A DNA stretch of 64,000 nucleotides from CAYWMD01 sp964458575 (GTDB lineage Bacteria > Verrucomicrobiota > Verrucomicrobiia > Limisphaerales > JADLHS01): the NCBI GenBank assembly GCA_964458575.1, contig CAYWMD010000027.1, positions 20,642 through 84,641 of the forward strand. The letters are read 5' to 3'. The position numbers and the translations under genes are program-made. Below the pieces are notes generated by a model. That model was given only the letters and a program-made list of their open reading frames with translations, was not told where the DNA came from and did not search any database. Each line of letters starts with the position of its first letter. The stretch's first letter is position 1. This document shows positions 36,916 to 46,503 of the stretch, in pieces.

Positions 36916-38040
36916 ATGAGCAAAAAGAAAATCAACGTCGCGATTGTCGGTCTCGGTTTCGGAGCAGAATTCATCCCTCTTTGGCAGAAGCATCCCCACG
37001 CCACCTGTTACGCCATCTGCCAGCGTAATGAAAAGAAGCTCAACGCCGTGGGGGATTACTTCGGCGTCGAGGTGCGCTACTCGGATTTCAACCGGCTGCT
37101 CAAGGACAAGAACGTTGACGTCGTCCACATCAACTCGCCGATTCCCGACCACGCGTGGATGAGCATCGCGGCGCTGAAGGCCGGCAAACACGTGGCCTGC
37201 ACCGTGCCGATGGCCACGAACATCGCCGATTGCAAGAAGATTGTGGATCTCGCGAAGCGCACCGGGCTCAAATACATGATGATGGAGACGGTCGTGTATG
37301 CCCGCGAATATCTGTTCATGAAGGAAATGCTGGACCAGGGCGAACTCGGCAAGCTTCAGTTCGTGCAGGCGAGCCATCAGCAGGACATGGACGGCTGGCC
37401 GAACTACTGGCCCGGCCTGCCGCCGATGTGGTACGCGACGCACTGTGTCGGACCAGTGGCGGGACTCATTGGCCAGCCGGCGGAATACGTGAGCTGCTTC
37501 GGCTCGGGGACGATTCGCAAGCGCCTCATCAAATGCTACGGCTCGCCGTTTGCCGTCGAAACCGCACACATCAAATTCAAGGGCACCGACGTCAACGCCC
37601 GCATCATTCGCAGCCTGTTCGACACGGCACGACAATATCGCGAGAGCATTGACGTCTATGGCACGAAGAAAGCCGTCGAGTGGCCGCTGATCGAACACGA
37701 ACCGCTTATCCTGCACACGGCGAAATTGCCCGAGCCTAAGATTCCCAAGCCGGTCAAATGCCCGGACTTCGCGTATCGCCTGCCGAAGAGCATCGCGAAA
37801 TACACGACGCAGGGCGTTTACGATGCGAGCAAGAAGACTCACCTGAGCTTCACGCAGGGCAGCGGTCATGGCGGTTCCCATCCGCACCTCGCGCATGAGT
37901 TCGCCATGGCGCTGGTCGAGGACCGCGACCCGTTCCCGAACGCGAAACAATCCGCGAACTGGACCTGCGTCGGCCTTTGCGCCCACGAATCCGCGCTCAA
38001 AGGCGGCGCGATTGTAAAGCTGCCGGCGTTCACCCTCTGA
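36916..38040 (+). CDS. Gfo/Idh/MocA-family oxidoreductase (cytosolic)
   Basis: A 374-residue protein without a signal peptide. The Rossmann domain starts at KINVAIVGLGFGAEFIPLW and includes DVVHINSPIPDHAW. The usual CEKP lysine segment is replaced by HVACTVPMA, so the conserved catalytic-region lysine of this family seems to be missing or displaced. YMMMETVVYAREYLFMKEM and the alpha/beta substrate domain follow. Members oxidise or epimerise sugars, inositols and related polyols with NAD(P). The MFS transporter gene starts 41 bp downstream and the PEP-hydrolase-like gene follows, suggesting a catabolic unit whose substrate is a sugar-like compound. The Tat-exported homologue at 23149 is a separate subfamily. 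Confidence 0.88.
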   Translation: MSKKKINVAIVGLGFGAEFIPLWQKHPHATCYAICQRNEKKLNAVGDYFGVEVRYSDFNRLLKDKNVDVVHINSPIPDHAWMSIAALKAGKHVACTVPMATNIADCKKIVDLAKRTGLKYMMMETVVYAREYLFMKEMLDQGELGKLQFVQASHQQDMDGWPNYWPGLPPMWYATHCVGPVAGLIGQPAEYVSCFGSGTIRKRLIKCYGSPFAVETAHIKFKGTDVNARIIRSLFDTARQYRESIDVYGTKKAVEWPLIEHEPLILHTAKLPEPKIPKPVKCPDFAYRLPKSIAKYTTQGVYDASKKTHLSFTQGSGHGGSHPHLAHEFAMALVEDRDPFPNAKQSANWTCVGLCAHESALKGGAIVKLPAFTL

Positions 38041-38081
38041 TTTCCTGACCAACCCAACCCAAAAACTTCTCAGCAAAAACT

Positions 38082-39671
38082 ATGAGCAACGTTCAAGTCA
38101 GCAATGAAGCCATCGCCCCGAATGCCAAACGATTGTTGTACGCCGGCTTCATGGCGATCTTCGCCGCCGGCGTCGGTTTCGCCATCCGCGGTGGCATCTT
38201 TGACAACTGGGGTGCGGCGTACGGCTTCACCGCCGCGCAACTCGGCGCGATTGGCGGCGCGGGTTTCTCCGGCTTCTGCTTTGGCATCATCATCGGCGGT
38301 GTGGTTTGCGACAAGATCGGTTACGGCAAACTGGTGATTCTCGCGTTCGCGCTGCACGTGCTCTCGGCGTTCGTGACCTTCACGGCGAGCGGGGCGAGCG
38401 CATATCCCAGTTTGTACTGGGGCATGTTCCTGTTCGCTTATGCCAACGGCACGCTTGAAGCCGTGGCCAACCCCCTCGTCGCCACGCTCTATCCGAACAA
38501 CCGCACGCACTTCCTGAACATTCTGCACGCAAGCTGGCCCGCCGGACTTGTTGCCGGCAGCGCCTTGGGCTGGCTGCTGGACGACCAGATGAAACTGAGC
38601 TGGCAGATTCAACTCTCGTTCTACCTCATCCCCACCATCGCCTACGGCGCGATGTTCTTCGGCCAGCACATGCCCAAGTCCGAGGCGTCCAAGAAGGGGT
38701 TGAGCCTCGGGGAGATGTTTAAGGACGTCGGAATTCTCGGCGGACTGGTCGTTTGCTACCTGCTGACCTTGTTCTTCCAAGGCGCACTGGGTCTGTCCTC
38801 CGGCGTGGCCTACGCTATTTGCGGGGTGTTATTGATTGTGGTGGCATTGATCACCCGGTTTTCCATCGGCTCAATTCTTTTGTTTGTCCTGTTCATCGCC
38901 CATGCGCTGGTCGGCGCGGTGGAACTGGGCACGGACGGCTGGATTCAAAACATCACCGGCAACCTGTTCACCTCGGCGCAGGGCAAGTACCTCTTCATGT
39001 GGACTTCACTCATCATGTTCAGCCTGCGCTTCTGCGCGGACTTCATTGAGAAGCGCCTCGGCATCTCGCCGGTGGGAATTTTGCTGGGCTCCGCGATCCT
39101 CGCGTGCGTCGGCTTGCAATTGTCCAGCAACATCACCTCCATCGGCATGGCCTTCCTGGCGCTGGCCGTTTATGCCGTGGGCAAAACGTTCTTCTGGCCG
39201 ACCATGCTGGCCGTCGCCTCGGATCGCTTCCCGCGCACCGGCGCCATTGCCATCAGCATCATGGGCGGGATCGGCATGTTGTCCGCCGGCATGATCGGCT
39301 CGCCGGGGCTGGGTTACGCGAAAGATCGTTTCGCCACCGAGGCCCTGGCCCAATCGAACCCGGCGGCCCTGGCCAACTACAAGTCGGATAAACCCAGCAC
39401 CTTCCTGTTCTTCTCCGAAGCCGCCGCGCTCGACGGCACGAAGTTGGCCGAGGCGCAAAAAGTCGCCGCTGACCAGCGCACGCCCGAACAGAAAGCCGTG
39501 GCCGAAGCGAGCATCGCCGGCGATCGCAAGACGCTGAAGGCCGACTCATTCATCCCTGGCATCATGGCTGTGATTTATTTGATCCTGCTCATCTACTTCA
39601 AAACCATCGGCGGCTACAAACCCGTCCACCTGCTTTCAACTGAGGAGCAGACCAAGACCGAGCAGGCGTGA
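38082..39671 (+). CDS. MFS transporter
   Basis: A 529-residue major facilitator protein with about 12 hydrophobic segments. The first helices contain GFMAIFAAGVGFAIRGGIFD and FGIIIGGVVCDKIGYGKLVI, and the loop after helix 2 carries the MFS-like DKIGYGK motif. Between the penultimate and last helices is an unusually long hydrophilic loop (about residues 415-490, with AEAQKVAADQRTPEQKAV), also seen by eye in other verrucomicrobial transporters. The substrate is not readable. Its position between a Gfo/Idh oxidoreductase and a PEP-hydrolase-like gene suggests uptake of the compound that this cluster breaks down. Confidence 0.88.
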   Translation: MSNVQVSNEAIAPNAKRLLYAGFMAIFAAGVGFAIRGGIFDNWGAAYGFTAAQLGAIGGAGFSGFCFGIIIGGVVCDKIGYGKLVILAFALHVLSAFVTFTASGASAYPSLYWGMFLFAYANGTLEAVANPLVATLYPNNRTHFLNILHASWPAGLVAGSALGWLLDDQMKLSWQIQLSFYLIPTIAYGAMFFGQHMPKSEASKKGLSLGEMFKDVGILGGLVVCYLLTLFFQGALGLSSGVAYAICGVLLIVVALITRFSIGSILLFVLFIAHALVGAVELGTDGWIQNITGNLFTSAQGKYLFMWTSLIMFSLRFCADFIEKRLGISPVGILLGSAILACVGLQLSSNITSIGMAFLALAVYAVGKTFFWPTMLAVASDRFPRTGAIAISIMGGIGMLSAGMIGSPGLGYAKDRFATEALAQSNPAALANYKSDKPSTFLFFSEAAALDGTKLAEAQKVAADQRTPEQKAVAEASIAGDRKTLKADSFIPGIMAVIYLILLIYFKTIGGYKPVHLLSTEEQTKTEQA

Positions 39672-39766
39672 TGGAGTTGCGCGAGACTCTTTTCGATTTG
39701 AACGTGGCTCATTCGTGGGCCACTGGTCGTTCCGCTGAATCGAGCCGAAAGTAAACTCACTGCACC

Positions 39767-40663
39767 ATGCCAAATCCCTGGACCGGGAAAGGAAATCCCT
39801 ACACGCGCAAGGAAGTCGTCGAGCGCTTGCGAACCACGTTGAGCAAAGGCAACGCCATCCTCGCCGCCGGCGCGGGCACGGGCATCAGCGCCAAGTTCAT
39901 CGAGCAGGGTGGCGCGGACCTCATCATCATCTACAATTCGGGCCGCTTCCGCATGATGGGCCACGGTTCAACCTGTGGTTTGATGGCCTACGGCGACGCC
40001 AATGCCATCGCGATGGAGATCGGTGAGTACGAAGTGCTCCCGGTGGTGGAAGAGGTGCCGGTAATTTGCGGCGTCCACGCCACCGACCCGCGCCGGCGGA
40101 TGTGGCACTGGCTGGGGCGTGTGAAGGAGATGGGTTTCAGCGGCGTGAACAATTTCCCCACCCACACCATCGTGGACGGTCATTTCCGTGGCGTGCTGGA
40201 AGAGACCGGCATGAGCGTGCAAAAGGAATTCGAAATGGTCGCGCTTGCCCGCAGGATGGGTTTGTTCAGCATTGTCTATGTCGCCACGCCGGACGAAGCC
40301 GTGCAGATGGCCCAAGCCGGCGCGGATGCCATCATCGCGCATGTCGGCACAACCGTCGGCGGCAGCATCGGCGTGAAAAAGGCCGTCGTGACCTGGGACT
40401 TCACGATCAGGCGCACACAGGAAATCATCAACGCTGCTCGGCGCGTGCGGAAGGACATCTTCTTCCTCGCGCACGGTGGCCCGATTAACACGCCGGCGGA
40501 CGCGGATCGCGTCTTGAAAAACACGGACGCAGTGGGTTTTGTCGGTGCGAGTTCGCTGGAGCGCATGGGCGTGGAAGCATCGCTAACGAACCTCACGCGG
40601 GATTTCAAAAAACTGAAAGCGCCCGCCTCAAAAACTTTCGGCAACGCATCCCGTAGGAAATGA
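39767..40663 (+). CDS. Phosphoenolpyruvate hydrolase-family TIM-barrel protein
   Basis: A 298-residue protein of the PEP hydrolase/TIM-barrel signal transduction family. Characteristic segments are ILAAGAGTGISAKFIEQGGADLI, GHGSTCGLMAYGDANAIAMEI, CGVHATDPRRRMWHWL and AHVGTTVGGSIGV. In other organisms this domain is paired or fused with a Tm-1-like (UPF0261) domain, and here the Tm-1-like gene is 5.8 kb downstream. The reaction is not firmly established. The next gene overlaps the stop in an ATGA arrangement, so the cupin is translationally coupled. Confidence 0.9.
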   Translation: MPNPWTGKGNPYTRKEVVERLRTTLSKGNAILAAGAGTGISAKFIEQGGADLIIIYNSGRFRMMGHGSTCGLMAYGDANAIAMEIGEYEVLPVVEEVPVICGVHATDPRRRMWHWLGRVKEMGFSGVNNFPTHTIVDGHFRGVLEETGMSVQKEFEMVALARRMGLFSIVYVATPDEAVQMAQAGADAIIAHVGTTVGGSIGVKKAVVTWDFTIRRTQEIINAARRVRKDIFFLAHGGPINTPADADRVLKNTDAVGFVGASSLERMGVEASLTNLTRDFKKLKAPASKTFGNASRRK

Positions 40664-41091
40664 GCATTGCCCAACGCCGCTTCGTGACCGCCGCCGACAA
40701 GGTGGATTTTCTTTCGCCGTGGACCTTGGAGGAATGGTTCTGCCGTTCCGATATCGTGCCGAATCAGGAGTTGCTGATGGTCCGCGCGAACATGGAGCCC
40801 GGTCGTTCGCATCCGTTTCATACGCACCCCACGCGCGAGGAAATCATCTACGTGCTCTCCGGTCGTGCCGAGCAGTGGATCGGTCAGGAACATCGCATCC
40901 TCGGTCCCGGCGAGATGGTGTTGGTTCCAAAAGGTGAAGTTCACGGCACCTACAACCCGTTCCGCGAGCGACTGGTATTCCTCGCCATCCTCGCGCCGGC
41001 CAACGCGCCCGAGCCCGGCATCGTGGATGTTTCCACTCAAGCGCCCTGGGTCACGCTGCGCCAAAAGCACGGGCTGCCCGATTGCAAATGA
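40660..41091 (+). CDS. Cupin-domain protein
   Basis: A 143-residue single-domain cupin. The metal-binding histidines and glutamate are in HPFHTHPTREEIIYVLSG, and the second motif GPGEMVLVPKGEVHGTYNP contributes the last histidine. Its ATG overlaps the TGA of the PEP-hydrolase-like gene. Stand-alone cupins of this type can be sugar isomerases, dioxygenases or ligand sensors; the context suggests a small-molecule role in the same pathway, but no specific function is visible. Confidence 0.88.
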   Translation: MSIAQRRFVTAADKVDFLSPWTLEEWFCRSDIVPNQELLMVRANMEPGRSHPFHTHPTREEIIYVLSGRAEQWIGQEHRILGPGEMVLVPKGEVHGTYNPFRERLVFLAILAPANAPEPGIVDVSTQAPWVTLRQKHGLPDCK

Positions 41092-41121
41092 CCCGTCGGA
41101 CTGAATCCTGAAACACAGTAA

Positions 41122-41190
41122 ACCGCAGAGACGCGATGACCGGAGAGAAACCAGACCAAAAAATCTCTGCGTCTATCGCGCCTCTGCGGT
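41122..41190. repeat. Inverted repeat with ACCGCAGAG / CTCTGCGGT arms, intergenic
   Basis: The left arm ACCGCAGAGACGCGATG (41122) and the right arm CGCGCCTCTGCGGT (ending 41190) are inverted copies, with additional pairing of AGAGA and TCTCTGCGTC inside. It lies in the 116-bp gap between the cupin gene and the ThuA/cytochrome gene. It may act as a transcript hairpin or be a mobile repeat. Confidence 0.7.
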
Positions 41191-41207
41191 GGTAGAGCCT
41201 CAACCGA

Positions 41208-44200
41208 ATGAAACAAATCTTCAGCTTCATCCTCACCGGTTTCTTCTGCATCGCCACGGTTCAGTCCGCCGAACCGCTCCGCGTCTTTATCCGCAGTGGG
41301 GCGAAGACCCACGGCCCCGGCCAGCATGACCATCCGCGCTTCCTGAAGGAATGGACCCAACTCCTCTCGGAACGCGGTCTCAAGGTGCAGGGCGGCAACG
41401 AATTTCCAACCGCCGCGCAACTCGAACAAACCGACGTTGTCATCATCCACTGCCAGGACGGCATGAAGATCGTTGGCGATGATCGTGTGGCTTTTGAAAA
41501 GTTCCTCGCGCGCGGCGGCGGCGTGGTGGTCATTCATGCCGGCGTGGTTGGTGGCGACCAGCACGCGTGGGCCAAAAAAATTCTCGGCGGCACCTGGCGC
41601 TGGTCGGCGCCCGACCTGCCCAAGGAGAAAGCCACCAAGTGGCTCGAAGGCGAAGTGGGTCTGTGCTGGATTGATACCGAGCACCCCATCAGCCGCGGGC
41701 TGTCGAACTGGGATTGGAAGGACGAAATCTATTACGACATGGACATCGCCTCCGACATCGGCGTCCTCGCCACCAGCTTCCACAACGTCCACATCATCGC
41801 GCCGCAAATCTGGACTTACGAAAAGACGCTCGAAGGCGCGCCCACGCCCTATCGCGCCTTTGTGAGCCTCGCCGGCCACGAATATGCGTCTTTCAACACG
41901 CCGAATTATCGCGTCGTGCTGCTGCGCGGCATCGCCTGGGCTGGCAAACGCGCCAGCGTGGATGAATTCTGCCAGCCGTCGGAACTTGCGTCGCTCCGTT
42001 ATCCACCCGGTGGCCCGCGCCCGGCAGTCGAGGCGATGAAAACCTTCCAGCTTCACCCGGAATTCAATCTCAGCCTGGTGGCCGACGAAAATGTCGCGGA
42101 GAAAATTATGTCGCTCGACTGGGATCCACAAGGTCGCCTGTGGGTTGTGGAGACGCCGGAGTATCCTGGCGGCCGGGAAATCAACCAGAACGATGCGCGC
42201 ATCTCGCCATGGCGCACGCGCGAGCCCGACAAATTTCCCACGGGCGGCAGCGAGCCCCGGAAAGCCCGTGATCGCGTTGCGATCCTCGAAGACACCAACG
42301 GCGACGGCGTGATGGACAAGCAGACGGTGTTCGCCGATGGCCTGGAACTTCCGACTTCGCTCGTGTTCTACCAGGACGGTGTGATTGTTTCGCAGGCGCC
42401 GCACACGCTCTGGATTCGTGACACGGACGGCGACGGCAAAGCCGACAAGACGGAGATACTTTTCACCGGCTGGGGCACGCGCGACACGCACGCGGTGACC
42501 AGCAATTTGCGCTGGGGACCGGACGGCTGGGTTTACGGGAGTGTCGGCTACAGCGCGGGGGACGTGACCTCCGGCGATGGCTCGAAAGTCTTCGGCAAAA
42601 TCACGGCCGGAATTTACCGTTTCCGCCCGGACGGCTCGGCGTTGGAGCAGGTGGCCGCCGGTTCCTGTAACACCTGGGGCTGCGAAATCGCTCCCGACAG
42701 CGAAATCTTTTTCAGCACCGCCACATGTGGCGAGCCGATGCTGCACGTCGTACTGCCGGAAAAAATCATCAGCCGCGCCGGCGTGCCCGGTGTGCGCTCG
42801 GCGAAGCCGATCATTTCCGAAAACAAGGTCTTCCCGGCGCGTTTCGAAAACCGCCAGCCGTATTTGCAAATTGACTGGGTTGGTGCATTCACCGCCGCGG
42901 CGGGCGCCACGATCTACAACGGCGGCGCATGGCCGGGCAGATGGGAAGGACCGCCCTGGGCATTTTTCGTTCACGAACCGACCGTGTGGCTCACCCATCA
43001 AGAGTTCGTCGGTCAGCAGGGCGTGAGTTACCAGGGCAAAAAGGAGCCGGGCCGCGAGCAAAACCACTTCCTCGCCAGTACGGACTACTGGTTCAAGCCC
43101 ATTCACAGCCGCGTCGGTCCGGATGGCGCGCTTTACGAGGTCGATTTTTACAATCAAATCGCGGTGCACAATGACACACGCGGTCCACCCCACGGCGCGC
43201 GCAACGCCGCCACGCGGCCGGATCGGGATCACCATTTCACGCGGCTCTACCGCATCCAGCACAAGCAGCCACTGGCGCTCCCCGCGTTCGAGTTGAATCC
43301 CAAGAATCCCGCGCGCCTGGTCGAAATGCTCGACCACCCCAACGGCTGGGTGCGCGAGACGGCCAACCGCTTGTTGACCGAAGGCGCGGGAAGGTCGGTC
43401 ATCGAAAAGCTCCGCAATCAAGCCACCCAGGCCCGGACCGCTTACGGTCGGATACAGGCGCTTTGGGTAATGAGCAATCTCGGCGAGTTGGGGGAGGATG
43501 AACTCGCGTCCGCCATCCGCGATTCGAATGCCATGGTTCGCAAGAACGCGCTCCGCATCGCCGCCGAGCGCGACAACTCCGGCGCCCAGCCGGAAATGGA
43601 AATGGTCCGCGCCCTGTTGGCCGATGACGATCAACGGGTGCGCATTGCGGCTTTGGTCGCCGGCACGACCATCACGCCCAATGCGGAATTCGCCACGGCA
43701 CTCGTTGAAGCCTGGCCGACGTTTCAAAATCCGCACCTCGAAGCCGCAGCCCTCGCCATCACCGTCAGGAATCCGTTGCTTTTCGCCGGTGCCGCGCTGG
43801 ACGCAAGAAATCCGGCGCCGCTCGGCGGCTTCCTGTCGCAACTGGCCCGGCAGATTGCCAATCAACCGACGCCTGAAGCCGCCCGCCGATTCGTGCTCGC
43901 GCTGGCGGACAAGCCGGCGACGGCGGACGCGCTCAAGGCTGTCGCGTTGCAGGCGCTGACGGCCAACCTCAAGGGCGAAGGGAAACCCGCTCCGGACGAG
44001 GCGCTCGCCGGTGCGTTGAAAGTGCTGCTCGCGTCGGAACAAACCGCCGGGGCCGTCCTGCCGCTCATTGCCCGCTGGGGTTATCTTGATCAGGTGGGTG
44101 ACGCCGCCAGAACCGCCGTCACCAAGGCCGAGGCGCGGCTCGCGGACAAGTCGCTCTCCGACGACGAACGCGCGCAGGTCGCCGCCAATGTGCTCGGTGT

Positions 44201-46295
44201 GCGCGTGATTGATCCGGGAGTGGTGGCCGCCGTCGCTGGGCTGATTGCGAGCGACGCCAGCCCCGGGTTGCAGCGCCGCATCATGGAGGCGCTCGGCAAC
44301 ACCGGCGACCCGGCGGCTGGCCAGGCCCTGCTCGCGGCCCTGCCGAAGCTTGACCAGGATCTGCGCGAGGTAGCGTTCGGCCAGTTGCTCAAGCGCGCCG
44401 ATTGGTCCGGCGCAGTCGTTCAAGCTCTGGCCGACCACAAGCTTGATCCCGCGCTCCTCGGGCCGGGCAATCTTTTCCGGCTGCGCACCCACGCGGATGC
44501 AACCGTCGCCAAGCGCGCGGCGGAAGTGATTGCCGAGTTAAAAGGCCCGGAGCAAAAGGAAAAGGAAACCTTGATCGCCAGGTTGCGGCCGGAAGTCGTC
44601 AAACCCGGCAATGCGGCAAACGGGGCCAAGCTGTTCACGCAAAACTGCGCCGTCTGCCATAAGTTCAAGAACGAGGGCGCGGACTTCGCCCCCAACCTGA
44701 CCGGCATGGGCGCGCACGGGCCCGAAGATTTGCTCGTTCACATTCTTGATCCCAACCGCGTCGTCGAGCCGAACTTCATCTCCGTCAGCATCGAGACCAA
44801 GGACGATCTGAGCTGCGACGGGATTTTGCTGCGCGAAAACAACAATGTGGTCGTGATGCGCAATCAGAACGCCGAAACGGAAATCCGCAAGAATAACATC
44901 GCCTCGCGGCGCAGCACCGGACGGTCGCTGATGCCCGAAGGCTTCGAGCAACTTGGCGCGGAAGGTTTGCGCGACATCCTGACCCATCTCTGCGCCGATG
45001 AGCAACGGTACCGGATTCTAAACATGACCGACGCGTTCACCGCGGACACTTCGCGCGGCATTTACATGACACTAGAATCGCGCGACGAATCGCTGCGCTT
45101 CAAGAAGTGGGGAACGATGAAGCATCGCGACGTGCCATTCGATATCGTAAATCCGGCGCGAACGGCCACCGGGCGCAATGTGACCGTGCTGCAAGGCGGC
45201 GCCGGGATTGCGCGCAACTATCCGAAGGCGGTTGAAGTGCAGGTCGGGTTGCCGGCAACCAAGCTCCACTTCCTCGGCGGCGTGGCGGGTTGGGGCTTTC
45301 CGCTTGGCCGCTCCAACGAGCCCACCGCGAAGATCACGGTCAATTTCGCCGGCGGCGAAAAGGAGGAGTTCATCCTCCGCAACGGCGTTGAAATCGCCGA
45401 CTACATCGGCCGCTACGATGTGCCCGGGTCGGAAGCGCTGAGTAATCTCGACGATCTTCTGCATCAACGCCGGCAGCTACGTTACTTCGTGCGACCGCTG
45501 TCGAAACGCGGCGTGGTCGAATCGTTGACACTTTCCAGCTACGCCAACGAAGTCGCGCCGACCTTCGTCGCCATCACGGCCGAGGTGGGCAACGCCGCGT
45601 TGGCCTCCGGCCCGGCGGCGGCGACACCGGCTCCGGCGACGCACCATTGGCTGCCGGGCGTGAAGGTTCTCATCATCGGCGGCGGCGCGAGCCACGATTA
45701 TGATCGGTGGTTCAAGGATGCCGACATGAAAGCGCTAAACGCCTCCGGCGGCATCAGCGCGAATTACACGGAGCCGATCAGCGGTCTGGCCAACGTGATT
45801 GCTGGTGTGGACGTGCTCATCGTCAGCAACAACAAGCCGTTCGCCGACGACTCGACCCGGCAGGCCATTCTGCGCCATGTCGAGAGCGGCAAGGGACTCA
45901 TCGGCCTGCATCCCGGGCTTTGGTACAACTGGAAGGACTGGCCGGAATACAATCGCAATCTCATCGGCGGCGGCGCGCGTGGACACGACCGACTGGGTGA
46001 GTTCGAGGTGATCGTGACCAATCCCGGCCATCCCCTGATGCGCGGGGTGCCGCCAAAGTTTTCCATCCGGGACGAACTGTATTGGTTCGAGCCGGATGCG
46101 TCCGGCACGGCGATCAACGTGCTCGCCACCGCGCATTCGCCGTCGAAGAAAAAGGATTTCCCGCAAGTCTTCGTCGTGCGGCACCCGAAGGCCCGCGTCG
46201 TCGGCCTCACGCTCGGCCACGATGGCGACGCGCACAACCACGCGGCCTACGTGCAACTGCTGCGCAACGCGGTGCTTTGGACTGCGGGGAAGTAA
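41208..46295 (+). CDS. Double-ThuA PVC-type membrane dehydrogenase with heme-c domain
   Basis: A 1695-residue exported protein with a signal peptide (residues 1-22). Domains in order: ThuA-like (about 24-240, VVVIHAGVVGGDQHAWA); PVC-type membrane-bound dehydrogenase beta-propeller (about 280-690, WVVETPEYPGG, DTNGDGVMDKQTVFADGL); HEAT-like helices (about 700-1130); a cytochrome c domain with CAVCH at 1147-1151; a tail with HLCADEQRYR; and a second ThuA-like domain (about 1479-1695, LIIGGGASHDYDRWF, GLIGLHPGLWYNW). PVC-type heme proteins with this core are well known, but a ThuA domain at both ends is unusual. ThuA-type proteins are associated with sugar metabolism (trehalose use in rhizobia). 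It is likely periplasmic and redox-active. Confidence 0.88.
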   Translation: MKQIFSFILTGFFCIATVQSAEPLRVFIRSGAKTHGPGQHDHPRFLKEWTQLLSERGLKVQGGNEFPTAAQLEQTDVVIIHCQDGMKIVGDDRVAFEKFLARGGGVVVIHAGVVGGDQHAWAKKILGGTWRWSAPDLPKEKATKWLEGEVGLCWIDTEHPISRGLSNWDWKDEIYYDMDIASDIGVLATSFHNVHIIAPQIWTYEKTLEGAPTPYRAFVSLAGHEYASFNTPNYRVVLLRGIAWAGKRASVDEFCQPSELASLRYPPGGPRPAVEAMKTFQLHPEFNLSLVADENVAEKIMSLDWDPQGRLWVVETPEYPGGREINQNDARISPWRTREPDKFPTGGSEPRKARDRVAILEDTNGDGVMDKQTVFADGLELPTSLVFYQDGVIVSQAPHTLWIRDTDGDGKADKTEILFTGWGTRDTHAVTSNLRWGPDGWVYGSVGYSAGDVTSGDGSKVFGKITAGIYRFRPDGSALEQVAAGSCNTWGCEIAPDSEIFFSTATCGEPMLHVVLPEKIISRAGVPGVRSAKPIISENKVFPARFENRQPYLQIDWVGAFTAAAGATIYNGGAWPGRWEGPPWAFFVHEPTVWLTHQEFVGQQGVSYQGKKEPGREQNHFLASTDYWFKPIHSRVGPDGALYEVDFYNQIAVHNDTRGPPHGARNAATRPDRDHHFTRLYRIQHKQPLALPAFELNPKNPARLVEMLDHPNGWVRETANRLLTEGAGRSVIEKLRNQATQARTAYGRIQALWVMSNLGELGEDELASAIRDSNAMVRKNALRIAAERDNSGAQPEMEMVRALLADDDQRVRIAALVAGTTITPNAEFATALVEAWPTFQNPHLEAAALAITVRNPLLFAGAALDARNPAPLGGFLSQLARQIANQPTPEAARRFVLALADKPATADALKAVALQALTANLKGEGKPAPDEALAGALKVLLASEQTAGAVLPLIARWGYLDQVGDAARTAVTKAEARLADKSLSDDERAQVAANVLGVRVIDPGVVAAVAGLIASDASPGLQRRIMEALGNTGDPAAGQALLAALPKLDQDLREVAFGQLLKRADWSGAVVQALADHKLDPALLGPGNLFRLRTHADATVAKRAAEVIAELKGPEQKEKETLIARLRPEVVKPGNAANGAKLFTQNCAVCHKFKNEGADFAPNLTGMGAHGPEDLLVHILDPNRVVEPNFISVSIETKDDLSCDGILLRENNNVVVMRNQNAETEIRKNNIASRRSTGRSLMPEGFEQLGAEGLRDILTHLCADEQRYRILNMTDAFTADTSRGIYMTLESRDESLRFKKWGTMKHRDVPFDIVNPARTATGRNVTVLQGGAGIARNYPKAVEVQVGLPATKLHFLGGVAGWGFPLGRSNEPTAKITVNFAGGEKEEFILRNGVEIADYIGRYDVPGSEALSNLDDLLHQRRQLRYFVRPLSKRGVVESLTLSSYANEVAPTFVAITAEVGNAALASGPAAATPAPATHHWLPGVKVLIIGGGASHDYDRWFKDADMKALNASGGISANYTEPISGLANVIAGVDVLIVSNNKPFADDSTRQAILRHVESGKGLIGLHPGLWYNWKDWPEYNRNLIGGGARGHDRLGEFEVIVTNPGHPLMRGVPPKFSIRDELYWFEPDASGTAINVLATAHSPSKKKDFPQVFVVRHPKARVVGLTLGHDGDAHNHAAYVQLLRNAVLWTAGK

Positions 46296-46325
46296 GCAAC
46301 GCCAGCGACTCAACCGTGAAAAATC

Positions 46326-46485
46326 CCCTCACCCCAGCCCTCTCCCGTCCGACGGGAGAGGGAGAATTATCCACCGCTGGTTGGAGATTTCGTGAGTTGG
46401 CGATGGCAGCAAGGCCCTTTGAAGATTCAGTAACATCGGATCGCTGTTCCCTCTTCCATCGGATCGGAGAGGGTCAGGGTGAGGG
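46326..46485. repeat. Composite palindromic repeat, family A, full intergenic copy
   Basis: The 160-bp element begins CCCTCACCCCAGCCCTCTCC and ends GAGAGGGTCAGGGTGAGGG. Each end is a hairpin (CTCTCCCGTCCGACGGGAGAG, and CCTCTTCCATCGGATCGGAG on the right). Size and architecture match the copy inside pabB, while the interiors differ. It fills most of the gap between the ThuA/cytochrome gene and the Tm-1-like gene. Confidence 0.85.
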
Positions 46486-46503
46486 TTTTCCTGTATAACT
46501 CAC

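Noticed and set aside
41037..44492. A 1151-codon open frame on the minus strand opposite the ThuA/cytochrome gene
   Set aside because: It is an antisense shadow. The plus-strand product has a signal peptide, ThuA, HEAT and CxxCH motifs, and the minus frame has no family motif.
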